Source: Candidatus Bipolaricaulota bacterium
GTDB taxonomy: Bacteria; Bipolaricaulota; Bipolaricaulia; RBG-16-55-9
Assembly: GCA_015487455.1 (NCBI GenBank)
Contig: WFPR01000066.1
Location: 1-7,979, forward strand
Reading direction: 5' to 3'
DNA: 7,979 nt
Shown: positions 1 through 6,166 of the stretch, in pieces
How the letters are laid out: each line of letters begins with the position of its first letter
Numbering within the stretch: the first letter of the stretch is position 1
Position numbers and translations under genes: made by a program
The notes under the pieces: model-generated
Database searches by the model: none
What the model saw: the letters and a program-made list of their open reading frames with translations, nothing else
Told to the model about the DNA's origin: nothing

Positions 1-82
1 CCTCCGCTGAGCTAAGCTGAGGGGGAGGGGAGGGGGAGTCAACCCAACCCCTCCCCTCCCCCTCAGCTTAGCTCAGCGGAGG
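1..82. repeat. Perfect 35-bp inverted repeat, 12-nt loop, at the 3' end of hppA
   Basis: Bases 1-35 are the exact reverse complement of bases 48-82; the loop is 36-47. Each arm has an AGCT-rich outer part followed by a polypurine (or polypyrimidine) block of G runs split by single A residues. The right arm covers the last two full codons and stop codon of hppA (stop at 73-75), so the hppA transcript would end in a very stable hairpin. It could act as a terminator or 3' stabiliser, but no T-rich tail is visible. The arm reaches base 1, so the repeat may continue outside the window. A fold-back assembly artefact at a contig end is the main alternative. Confidence 0.9.
43..62 (-). other. Putative G-quadruplex in the hppA 3' untranslated region
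   Basis: Read on the minus strand, the segment just past the hppA stop is G5-A-G4-A-G4-TT-G3. That is four runs of at least three G with loops of one, one and two bases, which fits the canonical three-tetrad G-quadruplex pattern with short loops. The plus strand is the matching C-rich tract. The first three G runs also lie in an arm of the 35-bp inverted repeat, so quadruplex and hairpin would compete. This is a pattern call only; folding has not been tested. Confidence 0.6.
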
Positions 83-2103
83 AAGGGCACGATGAGCAGC
101 GCGACGATGTTGATGACCTTGATCATCGGGTTGATCGCGGGGCCGGCCGTGTCCTTGTAGGGGTCGCCGACGGTGTCCCCCGTCACGGCCGCCTTGTGGG
201 CCTCGGAGCCCTTCCCGCCGTGCTCGCCCTCCTCGATGAGCTTCTTGGCGTTGTCCCAGGCGGCCCCGCCCGTCGTCATCGAGATGGCCACGAACAGGCC
301 CGTCACGATCGAGCCGACGAGCAGCCCGCCGAGCGCCTTGGGACCGAGGATCAGCCCGACGGCCAGGGGCGCGAGCACGGGGAGGAGCGCCGGGGCGATC
401 ATGGCCCTCTGGGCCGCCGCGGTCACGATCCGCACGCAGCGGCCGTAGTCGGGCTTCTCCTTGCCCTCCAGAATGCCGGGCTTCTCCCGGAACTGCCGCC
501 GCACCTCTTCAATGATGGCCCCGGCGGCCACGCCCACGGCGTCCATGGCCAGCGACGCGAATAAGAAGGGCAGCGCGCCCCCGATGAACAGCCCCACCAG
601 CACCCAGGGGTCGTTGAGCGCGAACTCGAACGTCCGCTGGAGCCTGGCCTCCAGCTCCTGGGCGTAGGCCGCGAAGAGCACCAGGGCGGCGAGCCCCGCC
701 GACCCGATCGCGTAGCCCTTGGTCACGGCCTTGGTCGTGTTGCCCACGGCGTCCAGCGGGTCGGTCACGGCCCGCACTTCGTCGGGCAGCTCGGCCATCT
801 CGGCGATCCCCCCGGCGTTGTCCGTGATCGGGCCGTAGGCGTCGATCGCCACGATGATCCCCGTCATCGAGAGCATCGCCATCGCGGCAATGGCGATCCC
901 GTAGAGGCCCGCCAGCCCGTACGCGATCAAGATCGCGGCGCTGATCACGAGGATGGGCCAAAACGTCGAGCGCATCCCGACGGCCAGCCCCGCGATGATG
1001 TTGGTGGCGTGGCCCGTGACGGAGGCTCGGGCGATCTTCTGCACCGCCCAGAAGCGCTTCGACGTGTAGTAGTCCGTGATGAAGACGATCGCCACGGTCA
1101 CCAGCACGCCCAGCAGCGCGCAGACCCAGAGCGCCCCCACGCTCACGCCCTCCAGCCCCGCCATCAGCCAGCTCGTGGCCGGGTAGAACCCGATCACGGC
1201 CAGCGCGGCCGAGACGAACAGCCCCCGATAGAGCGCCCCCATGATGCTCTGGTTCTGGGGGAGCCGCACGAAGAACGTCCCGATGATGGCACTCACGATG
1301 GAGATCGCGCCCAGGAGCAGCGGGTAGACGACCGCCGTCGGCGCCCGAAACGCCAAGTAGCCCAACAGCATCGCGGCCACGGCCGTCACGGCGTACGTCT
1401 CGAAGAGGTCGGCGGCCATGCCCGCGTCGTCCCCGACGTTGTCCCCGACGTTGTCGGCGATCACGGCCGGGTTGCGCGGGTCGTCCTCGGGGATGCCCGC
1501 CTCGACTTTCCCGACGAGATCGGCCCCGGCGTCGGCGCCCTTGGTGTAGATGCCGCCGCCCAGCCGCGCGAACACGCTGATGAGCGAGCCGCCGAACCCC
1601 AGCCCCACCAGCGCGTCGAGCGCGGCCCGGATCTCCAACCGGAGCAGCCCATGCAGGACGGCGAAGTAGACGGCGATGCTCAAGATGCCCAGCCCCACGA
1701 CGAAGAGCCCCGTGACGGCGCCGCCCTTGAACGCCACGCTCAGGGCCGGGGCCAGCCCCTGTTTGGCCGCCTCGGCCGTCCGGACGTTGGTGCGGACGGC
1801 CACGTGCATCCCGATGTAGCCCGCCGCGGCCGAGGCCGCCGCCCCGATCAGGAACCCCACGGCCGTGGGCCACCCGAGCGCCACCCACAGCCCCAGGAAG
1901 ATGGGCACGGCCACCAGGGCGATGATCGAGTACTGGCGGTTCAGATAGGCGGCCGCGCCCTCCTGGATGGCCGCGGCGATCTCCCGCATCCGCTCCGTGC
2001 CCGCGGGCAGGCGCATGACGTAGACGATGAGGGCGATCCCATAGAGGATGGCCAACAGCCCCGCGCCGATCGCGAGGGTCGTGACGAGCTGCGCGACGTT
2101 CAT
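73..2103 (-). CDS. hppA: K+-independent membrane-bound proton-translocating pyrophosphatase
   Basis: This integral membrane enzyme hydrolyses pyrophosphate and exports protons. The 676-residue product is full length for the family and is a series of hydrophobic segments. Visible motifs are the substrate-site DX7KXE (D191, K199, E201), the repeated Asp motif DNVGDNVGDD (217-226), AIDAYGPITDNAGG with D421 and D428, and the C-terminal WDNAKK (from 616) and GDTVGDPYKD (642-651) motifs. GNTTK has Lys at 458 and Thr at 461, which marks the K+-independent H+-pumping subclass. Asp226 sits where many K+-independent homologues have Cys. I chose the ATG at 2103 because it opens at the conserved hydrophobic N-terminus and follows a GGAGG-type site. 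The in-frame ATG at 2169 would add 22 low-complexity residues. It lies 112 bp downstream of tRNA-Glu with no terminator seen between them. Confidence 0.97.
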   Translation of the reverse strand: MNVAQLVTTLAIGAGLLAILYGIALIVYVMRLPAGTERMREIAAAIQEGAAAYLNRQYSIIALVAVPIFLGLWVALGWPTAVGFLIGAAASAAAGYIGMHVAVRTNVRTAEAAKQGLAPALSVAFKGGAVTGLFVVGLGILSIAVYFAVLHGLLRLEIRAALDALVGLGFGGSLISVFARLGGGIYTKGADAGADLVGKVEAGIPEDDPRNPAVIADNVGDNVGDDAGMAADLFETYAVTAVAAMLLGYLAFRAPTAVVYPLLLGAISIVSAIIGTFFVRLPQNQSIMGALYRGLFVSAALAVIGFYPATSWLMAGLEGVSVGALWVCALLGVLVTVAIVFITDYYTSKRFWAVQKIARASVTGHATNIIAGLAVGMRSTFWPILVISAAILIAYGLAGLYGIAIAAMAMLSMTGIIVAIDAYGPITDNAGGIAEMAELPDEVRAVTDPLDAVGNTTKAVTKGYAIGSAGLAALVLFAAYAQELEARLQRTFEFALNDPWVLVGLFIGGALPFLFASLAMDAVGVAAGAIIEEVRRQFREKPGILEGKEKPDYGRCVRIVTAAAQRAMIAPALLPVLAPLAVGLILGPKALGGLLVGSIVTGLFVAISMTTGGAAWDNAKKLIEEGEHGGKGSEAHKAAVTGDTVGDPYKDTAGPAINPMIKVINIVALLIVPFLR

Positions 2104-2113
2104 GGGTCGACCC
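2104..2113. repeat. 10-bp palindrome abutting the hppA start codon
   Basis: GGGTCGACCC is a perfect palindrome lying directly against the hppA ATG (2101-2103), between it and the purine-rich ribosome binding region. In RNA it could only make a short three-pair stem with a four-base loop, so a regulatory effect is speculative. Confidence 0.35.
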
Positions 2114-2114
2114 C

Positions 2115-2158
2115 CCTCCTCCCTCCTGCTCCTACTGCTCCTGCTGTCCCTGCTGTAC
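2115..2158. repeat. Low-complexity CTC/CTG-type tract upstream of hppA
   Basis: The plus strand is an irregular array of CTCCTG, CTGCTC and CTGCTG-like units. On the minus strand it reads as an A/G-rich stretch with many AGCAGG and GGAGG units leading into the hppA ribosome binding site. It is imperfect and its period varies between 3 and 9 bases. It gives several possible Shine-Dalgarno matches. The in-frame ORF extension upstream of the chosen hppA start is Ser/Arg/Glu-rich because of it. Confidence 0.55.
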
Positions 2159-2215
2159 TCGGATCGCACACGGGCCCACGAGGCCCAGCCCCAGACAGAG
2201 ACCCAGCAAAGAAAA

Positions 2216-2291
2216 TGGCGGTCCCAAGGGGATTCGAACCCCTGTTTTCGGCTTGAGAGACCGACGTCCTAGGCCGCTAGACGATGGGACC
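2216..2291 (-). tRNA. trnE: tRNA-Glu (anticodon CTC), CCA encoded
   Basis: The minus strand folds as a complete 76-nt cloverleaf. The acceptor stem is GGTCCCA/TGGGACC, the D stem GTCT/GGAC, and the anticodon stem TCGGT/GCCGA with loop CTCTCAA, giving anticodon CTC. The T arm is AGGGG-TTCGAAT-CCCCT. The discriminator is G, followed by encoded CCA at 2218-2216. The layout closely resembles bacterial tRNA-Glu. A promoter lies just upstream, and hppA lies 112 bp downstream on the same strand with no clear terminator between, so read-through into hppA is possible. Confidence 0.98.
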
Positions 2292-2332
2292 GCGTCCTTC
2301 AACCGCACGCACGTGCCCGTAAGGCGAAGGGC

Positions 2333-2361
2333 ATTATAGCAAGCCCGCTGACGGGCCTCAA
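2333..2361 (-). promoter_or_regulatory. Promoter of tRNA-Glu (and possibly hppA)
   Basis: On the minus strand, TTGAGG (2361-2356) and a consensus TATAAT (2338-2333) are separated by exactly 17 bp. The expected transcript start is near 2326, about 35 nt before the mature tRNA 5' end. The -10 box is followed by a GC-rich discriminator (GCCC), typical of stable-RNA promoters under stringent control. The spacer contains the small inverted repeat GCCCG-CTGA-CGGGC (2343-2356). Confidence 0.75.
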
Positions 2362-2383
2362 GCCTCCGGCGCGCCGCTAGGCT
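2361..2383. repeat. Quasi-palindrome just upstream of the tRNA-Glu promoter
   Basis: AGCCT (2361-2365) and AGGCT (2379-2383) flank the perfect 10-bp palindrome CGGCGCGCCG (2367-2376). The element begins at the outer edge of the -35 box of the tRNA promoter, where an UP element or activator site would sit. It may be an operator or only GC-rich chance symmetry. Confidence 0.4.
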
Positions 2384-2384
2384 G

Positions 2385-2416
2385 GGGATTGGGTTGCTAG
2401 GGTTGCAGGGATTGGC
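2385..2416. repeat. Short direct repeats in the tRNA-Glu/small-ORF intergenic region
   Basis: GGATTGG occurs at 2386-2392 and 2409-2415. Between and overlapping them GGGTTGC occurs at 2391-2397 and 2400-2406. The units are imperfectly periodic at about 8-9 bp. They lie in the 246-bp divergent spacer (2292-2537), which has no other gene. Function is unknown. Confidence 0.45.
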
Positions 2417-2487
2417 CGCCCGCGATAAGCTTACATCTCGCTTCACGGCTCACAAACGGCCCTCTTACGCCTTGACCTTCCAACCGT

Positions 2488-2523
2488 GCTGAACAGCCGA
2501 GCAAAGCTGAACAGTAGAGCAAA
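2488..2523 (+). repeat. Two tandem 18-bp direct repeats in the leader of the small ORF
   Basis: Bases 2488-2505 and 2506-2523 are adjacent copies of an 18-bp unit that differ at two neighbouring positions (CC versus TA). Each begins GCTGAACAG; the first includes the symmetrical GCTG-AA-CAGC. The second copy runs straight into the AGGAGG ribosome binding site at 2524-2529. This placement fits tandem operators or a translational control element for the small downstream gene. Confidence 0.8.
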
Positions 2524-2537
2524 AGGAGGGGAGAGCA

Positions 2538-2672
2538 ATGGCGAAGGGGTGGACGCCGCCGAAGGGCATCAGCGTGATCTACAAGGGCAAGGGCTTCCGC
2601 AAGCGCGCGAGCGCCGACGAGGAGCGCGATGACGAAAAGAAGCGCGACGAGGAGGAGAAGGACGAGGACTAA
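2538..2672 (+). CDS. Small 44-residue protein with basic N-terminal half and acidic tail
   Basis: I do not recognise this family. The ORF opens with ATG eight bases after AGGAGG, an excellent ribosome binding site, and its codons mostly end in G or C like the neighbouring genes, which supports real coding. The first 23 residues (beginning MAKGWTPPKG) carry many Lys, Arg and Gly. Residues 24-44 are almost entirely Asp, Glu, Lys and Arg and are probably disordered. There is no signal peptide, membrane segment or Cys. It diverges from tRNA-Glu and converges on mrfA, with one base between the two stop codons. A nucleic-acid- or protein-binding role is possible from charge alone, but this is a guess. 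Confidence 0.7.
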   Translation: MAKGWTPPKGISVIYKGKGFRKRASADEERDDEKKRDEEEKDED

Positions 2673-2688
2673 CCTAGCCCTCGTCCTT
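2658..2688. terminator. Near-palindrome centred between convergent stop codons
   Basis: The last 15 bases of the small ORF (2658-2672) and of mrfA (2688-2674, minus strand) match at 13 of 15 positions and are separated by the single base 2673. The outer 10 bp on each side pair perfectly (AAGGACGAGG with CCTCGTCCTT) around an 11-nt loop that holds both stop codons. Both proteins therefore end in Lys-Asp-Glu plus one residue. It could serve as a bidirectional terminator, though no T-tract follows on either side. Confidence 0.55.
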
Positions 2689-4950
2689 GACCCCGTCTGA
2701 GTTCGAGGTCAAAGCGTTGAGAATGAGGAGGGCCGCTCGCTTGTCGAGCGGCTCGTTGTTGTTCCCGCACTTGGGCGAGTAGATGCACGACGGGCAGCCG
2801 GCCTCGCAGGGGCAGTCCCGCACCAGCTCGCGCGTCGTCCGGGCCAGCCCGTCGAAGAGCTGGAGCGCCTTCTCGGCGATGCCGATCCCGCCGGGGTGGC
2901 CATCGTAGATGAAGATGGAGGCCGCCCCCGTGTCGGGGTGGTAGGGGGTCGAGAGCCCGCCGAGGTCCCAGCGGTCGCAGAGGGCGTGGAAGGGCGTCAT
3001 CGCGATCATCGCGTGTTCGGCGGCGTGCAGCCCCCCGGCCCAGTCCAGCCCCTCCCCTTCAACGCGCTCCCGGAGCGCCTCGGGCAGCGTGAGGACCAGC
3101 GCGACGGTCTCGAACTCCAGCGGCGGAAGGTTTAACTCGTGCAGCCCCAGGGTCTTGTCGTAGCGCCGCACCCGGTACGCGAAGAAGCGCTCGACGACGT
3201 CCACCTCGGCCAACCCCAGCGTCCCGCCCCAGGGGGCCTTCTCGCGGTGGAGCACCCGCCGCACGCCCAGCGCCACGGTGCGGAGCGCGTCCGTGTAGTG
3301 CTCCACATCGCGCTTAGCGACGCGGGCGACCCCCCGTTCCAAATCGAGCGCCTCCACGACGTACGTCTCGCCCCGGTGGAGCAGGACGGCGCCGGGGTGG
3401 GCCTCGTCGTACGCCCGCCGCAGCTCCAGCGTCTCGAGCAGCTCGCCGTCCTCGTCGAGGACGCGCACGGCCCGCTCGGAGAGGCTCTCCAAGCTCACGA
3501 CATCCGTGGGCCGGGCCGGGCCGCGATACACGTAGCCCGCGGGCGTTTTTTCTATCAAGCCCTCGCGGGCGAGCGCGGCCAGCGCCCGGGGCAGGCCCGG
3601 CCCAAAATAGCGCCGGTCGCGCTCGGGTTGGAGCGGCAGCTCGGCCGCGGCGCACATCGCGTGCCCCGCCACGATGTACGGGTTTTCCAGATCGACGATG
3701 GCGTGCTCGTGCGGGCGCTCGAAGAACGCGTCCGGGTGGCGCATGAAGTACTGATCGAGGGGGTTCTCGAACCCCAGCAGGACCACGAGCGCGGGGCGGC
3801 CCCGGCGCCCGGCCCGCCCGGCCATCTGCCAAGTCGAGATCACCGTGCCGGGGTAGCCCGCGATGATCACCACGTCGAGCTCCCCGACGTCGATCCCCAG
3901 CTCCAGGGCCGTGGTGGCGGCGACGCCCCGCAGCTCGCCGTCCCTGAGCTGCCGCTCGATCTCCCGCCGCTCCTCGGGCAGGTAGCCGGCCCGGTAGGCC
4001 GTGACGAGCCCCCGCTGGGAGGGGGGCAGCTGCTCTTTCGCCCACAGGGCGATCAGCTCGGCCAGCTTGCGGCTGTAGGCGAAGCAGAGCGTCTGGAAGC
4101 CCGCCCGCACGCCCTGGGCGAGCAGGGCGCTCGCCTGACGGTGGGGCGACTCGTCGAGCCGCGCCGAGTCCCAGAAGACGAAGACGCGCTCGCCCTGGGG
4201 CGCGCCGCTCCTCGCGATCACGCGAAAGTCGAGGCCGGTGAGCGCCCGCCCGTGCTCGGCGGGGTTGGCCAGCGTCGCCGACGCCAGCACGAACTGGGGC
4301 CGCGCCCCGTAGCGCTCGACCAGGCGCCGGAAGCGCCGCAGCAGCAGCGCGACGTTCGAGCCGAAGACGCCCCGGTACGCGTGCGCCTCGTCGAGCACCA
4401 CGAACGTCAAGTTCTTGAAGAAGCGGCGCCACTTGTGGTGCCACGGCAAATATTGATGCAAGGCGTGCGGGTTCGTCAGCACGATCCGCGCGCTCTCCCG
4501 GATGCGGGGCCGGAGGTGCTGGGGGGTGTCGCCGTCGTAGACGGCCGCCCCCAGCTCGATCCCCGTCTCCGCCTCCAGGCGCTTCAGGACGCTCAGCTGG
4601 TCTTGGGTGAGGGCCTTGAGCGGGTAGATGTAGAGGGCCGTCGCCTCGGGGTCGTGGTAGAGCCGCTCCAGCACGGCCAGGTTGAACGCCAGGGTCTTCC
4701 CCGAGGCGGTGGGCGTGACGAGCATCACGTTCGCCCCGGCGCGCAGCGCCTCGAGCGCCTCGACCTGATGGGTGTAGAGGCGCAGCCCGCGCGCGGCGAG
4801 GACGCGCTCCAGGGGCTTGGGCAGCGGGCTTTTGGGCTGCGCGTGCTCGGGCGGGACGGCGGGCAGCCGCCGCACGTGGGCGATCGCCCGCTCCCCCAGC
4901 GCCACCAGCGTCCTCAGAAGGCCCTCGATCGTCCGCGCTCGTGGGCTCAT
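2674..4950 (-). CDS. mrfA: MrfA/YprA-type DEAH-box helicase with C-terminal DUF1998 Cys cluster
   Basis: This superfamily 2 helicase has 758 residues, close to B. subtilis MrfA (YprA). Visible motifs are a Q-motif-like segment (58-66), Walker A TPTASGKT (79-86), Ia PLKALTQDQ (110-118), DEAH (187-190), SAT (224-226), the ELGIDVG segment (350-356) and motif VI QMAGRAGRRG (375-384). The C-terminal DUF1998-type region ends with a Cys cluster (C713, C715, C719, C722, C728) expected to bind metal. MrfA works with the exonuclease MrfB to remove mitomycin-type DNA damage independently of UvrABC in B. subtilis; that role is inferred here. The ATG at 4950 lies 23 bp after the mrfB stop. No Shine-Dalgarno is visible in that gap, which is an AACGC/GACGC repeat, so translation may depend on coupling to mrfB. 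The reading frame is open far upstream but that part is out of frame with mrfB. Confidence 0.92.
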   Translation of the reverse strand: MSPRARTIEGLLRTLVALGERAIAHVRRLPAVPPEHAQPKSPLPKPLERVLAARGLRLYTHQVEALEALRAGANVMLVTPTASGKTLAFNLAVLERLYHDPEATALYIYPLKALTQDQLSVLKRLEAETGIELGAAVYDGDTPQHLRPRIRESARIVLTNPHALHQYLPWHHKWRRFFKNLTFVVLDEAHAYRGVFGSNVALLLRRFRRLVERYGARPQFVLASATLANPAEHGRALTGLDFRVIARSGAPQGERVFVFWDSARLDESPHRQASALLAQGVRAGFQTLCFAYSRKLAELIALWAKEQLPPSQRGLVTAYRAGYLPEERREIERQLRDGELRGVAATTALELGIDVGELDVVIIAGYPGTVISTWQMAGRAGRRGRPALVVLLGFENPLDQYFMRHPDAFFERPHEHAIVDLENPYIVAGHAMCAAAELPLQPERDRRYFGPGLPRALAALAREGLIEKTPAGYVYRGPARPTDVVSLESLSERAVRVLDEDGELLETLELRRAYDEAHPGAVLLHRGETYVVEALDLERGVARVAKRDVEHYTDALRTVALGVRRVLHREKAPWGGTLGLAEVDVVERFFAYRVRRYDKTLGLHELNLPPLEFETVALVLTLPEALRERVEGEGLDWAGGLHAAEHAMIAMTPFHALCDRWDLGGLSTPYHPDTGAASIFIYDGHPGGIGIAEKALQLFDGLARTTRELVRDCPCEAGCPSCIYSPKCGNNNEPLDKRAALLILNALTSNSDGVKDEG

Positions 4951-4973
4951 GGCGTCGCGTCGCGTTGCGTTCG

Positions 4974-6095
4974 TTAGGGCGCGCGGGCGGGCGCGAGCAT
5001 CAGCTCGCCGAGCAGCGCGAGCAGCGCGACGAGGTCGTGCTTGTTGTGCTCGATGATCGGCACCAGCGCGCCGACGTTCCCCGTCTCGAGGTACGTGTTG
5101 TAGAAGTCGGGGACGAGCGCGCTCGGGACGTCGAGGGGGCGCTCGAGCCCCAGCCGCCGCTCGACGGTCTCCAGGCGCAGGTCGGGCAGCTCGCCCTGAA
5201 AGCGCCGCCGGGCGTGCGGCAAAAGATCGACGTGCAGCGCCCCATCGAGCGGGTCCTCCGCGACGAGGAGGCCGTAATAGCTCAAACGTTCCTCCACGAC
5301 GTGCGCGTCGAACGCCCGACCGTTGTAGCTGATGAGCGCGGGCCCCTCGCCCAGGTCGCGCCGCAGCTCGACGAGGGCGGGCAGCTCCTCCGTGATGTCC
5401 CGAGCCAGATACTGCGTGATCTCGAAGCACGGGGTTTCGGCGTCGCCCTCGAGCCGGGCGACGCCCAGCAGCACGGCGGGCCGCCCGAAGAGCCCCAGCG
5501 TCTCGAGGTCGAGCCACCGCAGGCGCGCCGGGGGCACCAGCCCCAACAGCCGCAGCTGGAGGGGGTGCGAGGCGGGGAGCCCGCGCCGCACCGCGCCCTG
5601 GAGCGCCCGGACGTCGCGCCGCCGCAGGCGGTCGAGCAGCTCGGCGGCCTCCCGCCCCCAGCGCGGGTGCCCCTTCAAGTCGTCCAGGGAGCGGACGCCC
5701 TGCGCCCTCAAGCGCGCCGCCCACCACGGGCCGACGCCCCGGAGCAGCCGCAGCTCCGCGCGCAGCGCCGCCGCGCTCCGCTCCGCGTCGAGCGCTTCCT
5801 TGAGCCTTGAGGGCGAGATCGGGGCGCCGGCTTCGAGGCTCAGGCGGTGGACGATCGCGAGGCACGTCCCGTGCTCGTTCCGGCGCTCGCGCGTGGCGTA
5901 CAGCTCGTGGAGGCGGGCGCCACGGAACGCTTGCAGCAGCGCCGCCTTGAGGCGCATCGCCCGCCGAAATTCCTCAAACGGGAGGCGCGGGAGGCCGAGC
6001 GGGCGTTCCGCCCCTTCGGAAAACCGCTCCGCCTCGAGCGCCCGCTCGGCGCGAGCCTTGAGCGCGCGGGCGACGCGCGCCAGCTCGTCCCCCAA
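4974..6095 (-). CDS. mrfB: MrfB/YprB-type RNase H-like exonuclease with N-terminal helix-hairpin-helix
   Basis: The C-terminal half is a DnaQ/RNase H-like 3'-5' exonuclease domain of the YprB kind. The acidic residues are visible: DLE (D196, E198), the SYNGRAFD segment (N258, D263), HVDLLPHARR (D290) and HNKHD (H350, D354). Upstream, about residues 114-143, GVGPWWAARLRAQGVRSL has the look of a helix-hairpin-helix DNA-binding motif. The protein stops just after the nuclease domain, whereas B. subtilis MrfB continues into TPR-like repeats. I took TTG at 6095 as the start because AAAGGAG lies ten bases before it; this gives 373 residues. In-frame GTG codons at 6119 and 6131 would add 8 or 12 residues. 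It is the first gene of the mrfB-mrfA pair, 23 bp apart. The nuclease call is firm; the MrfB function rests on family and neighbourhood. Confidence 0.86.
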   Translation of the reverse strand: MGDELARVARALKARAERALEAERFSEGAERPLGLPRLPFEEFRRAMRLKAALLQAFRGARLHELYATRERRNEHGTCLAIVHRLSLEAGAPISPSRLKEALDAERSAAALRAELRLLRGVGPWWAARLRAQGVRSLDDLKGHPRWGREAAELLDRLRRRDVRALQGAVRRGLPASHPLQLRLLGLVPPARLRWLDLETLGLFGRPAVLLGVARLEGDAETPCFEITQYLARDITEELPALVELRRDLGEGPALISYNGRAFDAHVVEERLSYYGLLVAEDPLDGALHVDLLPHARRRFQGELPDLRLETVERRLGLERPLDVPSALVPDFYNTYLETGNVGALVPIIEHNKHDLVALLALLGELMLAPARAP

Positions 6096-6129
6096 GCTCG
6101 TCGATCTCCTTTCCCTCACCGCCCCTCCC

Positions 6130-6166
6130 ACTCCCCGTGACTTCCCGTGACGCCCTTACGGGGAGT
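6130..6166. repeat. 9-bp inverted repeat overlapping the putative mrfB -10 box
   Basis: ACTCCCCGT (6130-6138) is the exact reverse complement of ACGGGGAGT (6158-6166), with 19 bases between. On the minus strand the upstream arm overlaps the TATACT box, and the element continues through the likely transcript start and leader. It could be an operator or a leader hairpin. The loop contains a second copy of the CCCGTGAC word found at the left arm. Confidence 0.5.

Noticed and set aside
509..1888. 459-residue minus-strand frame inside hppA
   Set aside because: It is a frame-shifted shadow of hppA with an Arg/Gly/Asp-rich sequence and no domain.
2104..2169. hppA start at the upstream ATG (22 extra residues)
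   Set aside because: The extension is Ser/Arg/Glu-rich and comes from the low-complexity tract. The family begins with the hydrophobic segment after the ATG at 2103, which has its own ribosome binding site.
2172..2186. GGGCC-CACGA-GGCCC hairpin as a terminator for tRNA-Glu
   Set aside because: The stem is only five pairs and no T-run follows on the minus strand, so it is unlikely to stop transcription.
2132..2446. Open frames crossing the tRNA-Glu gene on both strands
   Set aside because: Their conserved-looking ends (for example SQGDSNPCF on the plus strand) are translations of the tRNA T arm and anticodon arm, a well-known source of spurious proteins.
2471..2500. TTGACC at 2472-2477 as a promoter for the small ORF
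   Set aside because: No acceptable -10 box occurs 16-19 bp downstream, so I could not support it as a promoter.
3139..4977. 612-residue plus-strand open frame opposite mrfA
   Set aside because: It lies antisense to a helicase with all motifs intact. Its product is Arg/Gly/Pro/Gln-rich with no recognisable domain, as expected for a GC-rich shadow frame.
4951..5865. Upstream extension of the mrfA reading frame to about 1063 residues
   Set aside because: The added part overlaps mrfB out of frame and is low-complexity Ala/Arg/Pro; the helicase family begins near the ATG at 4950.
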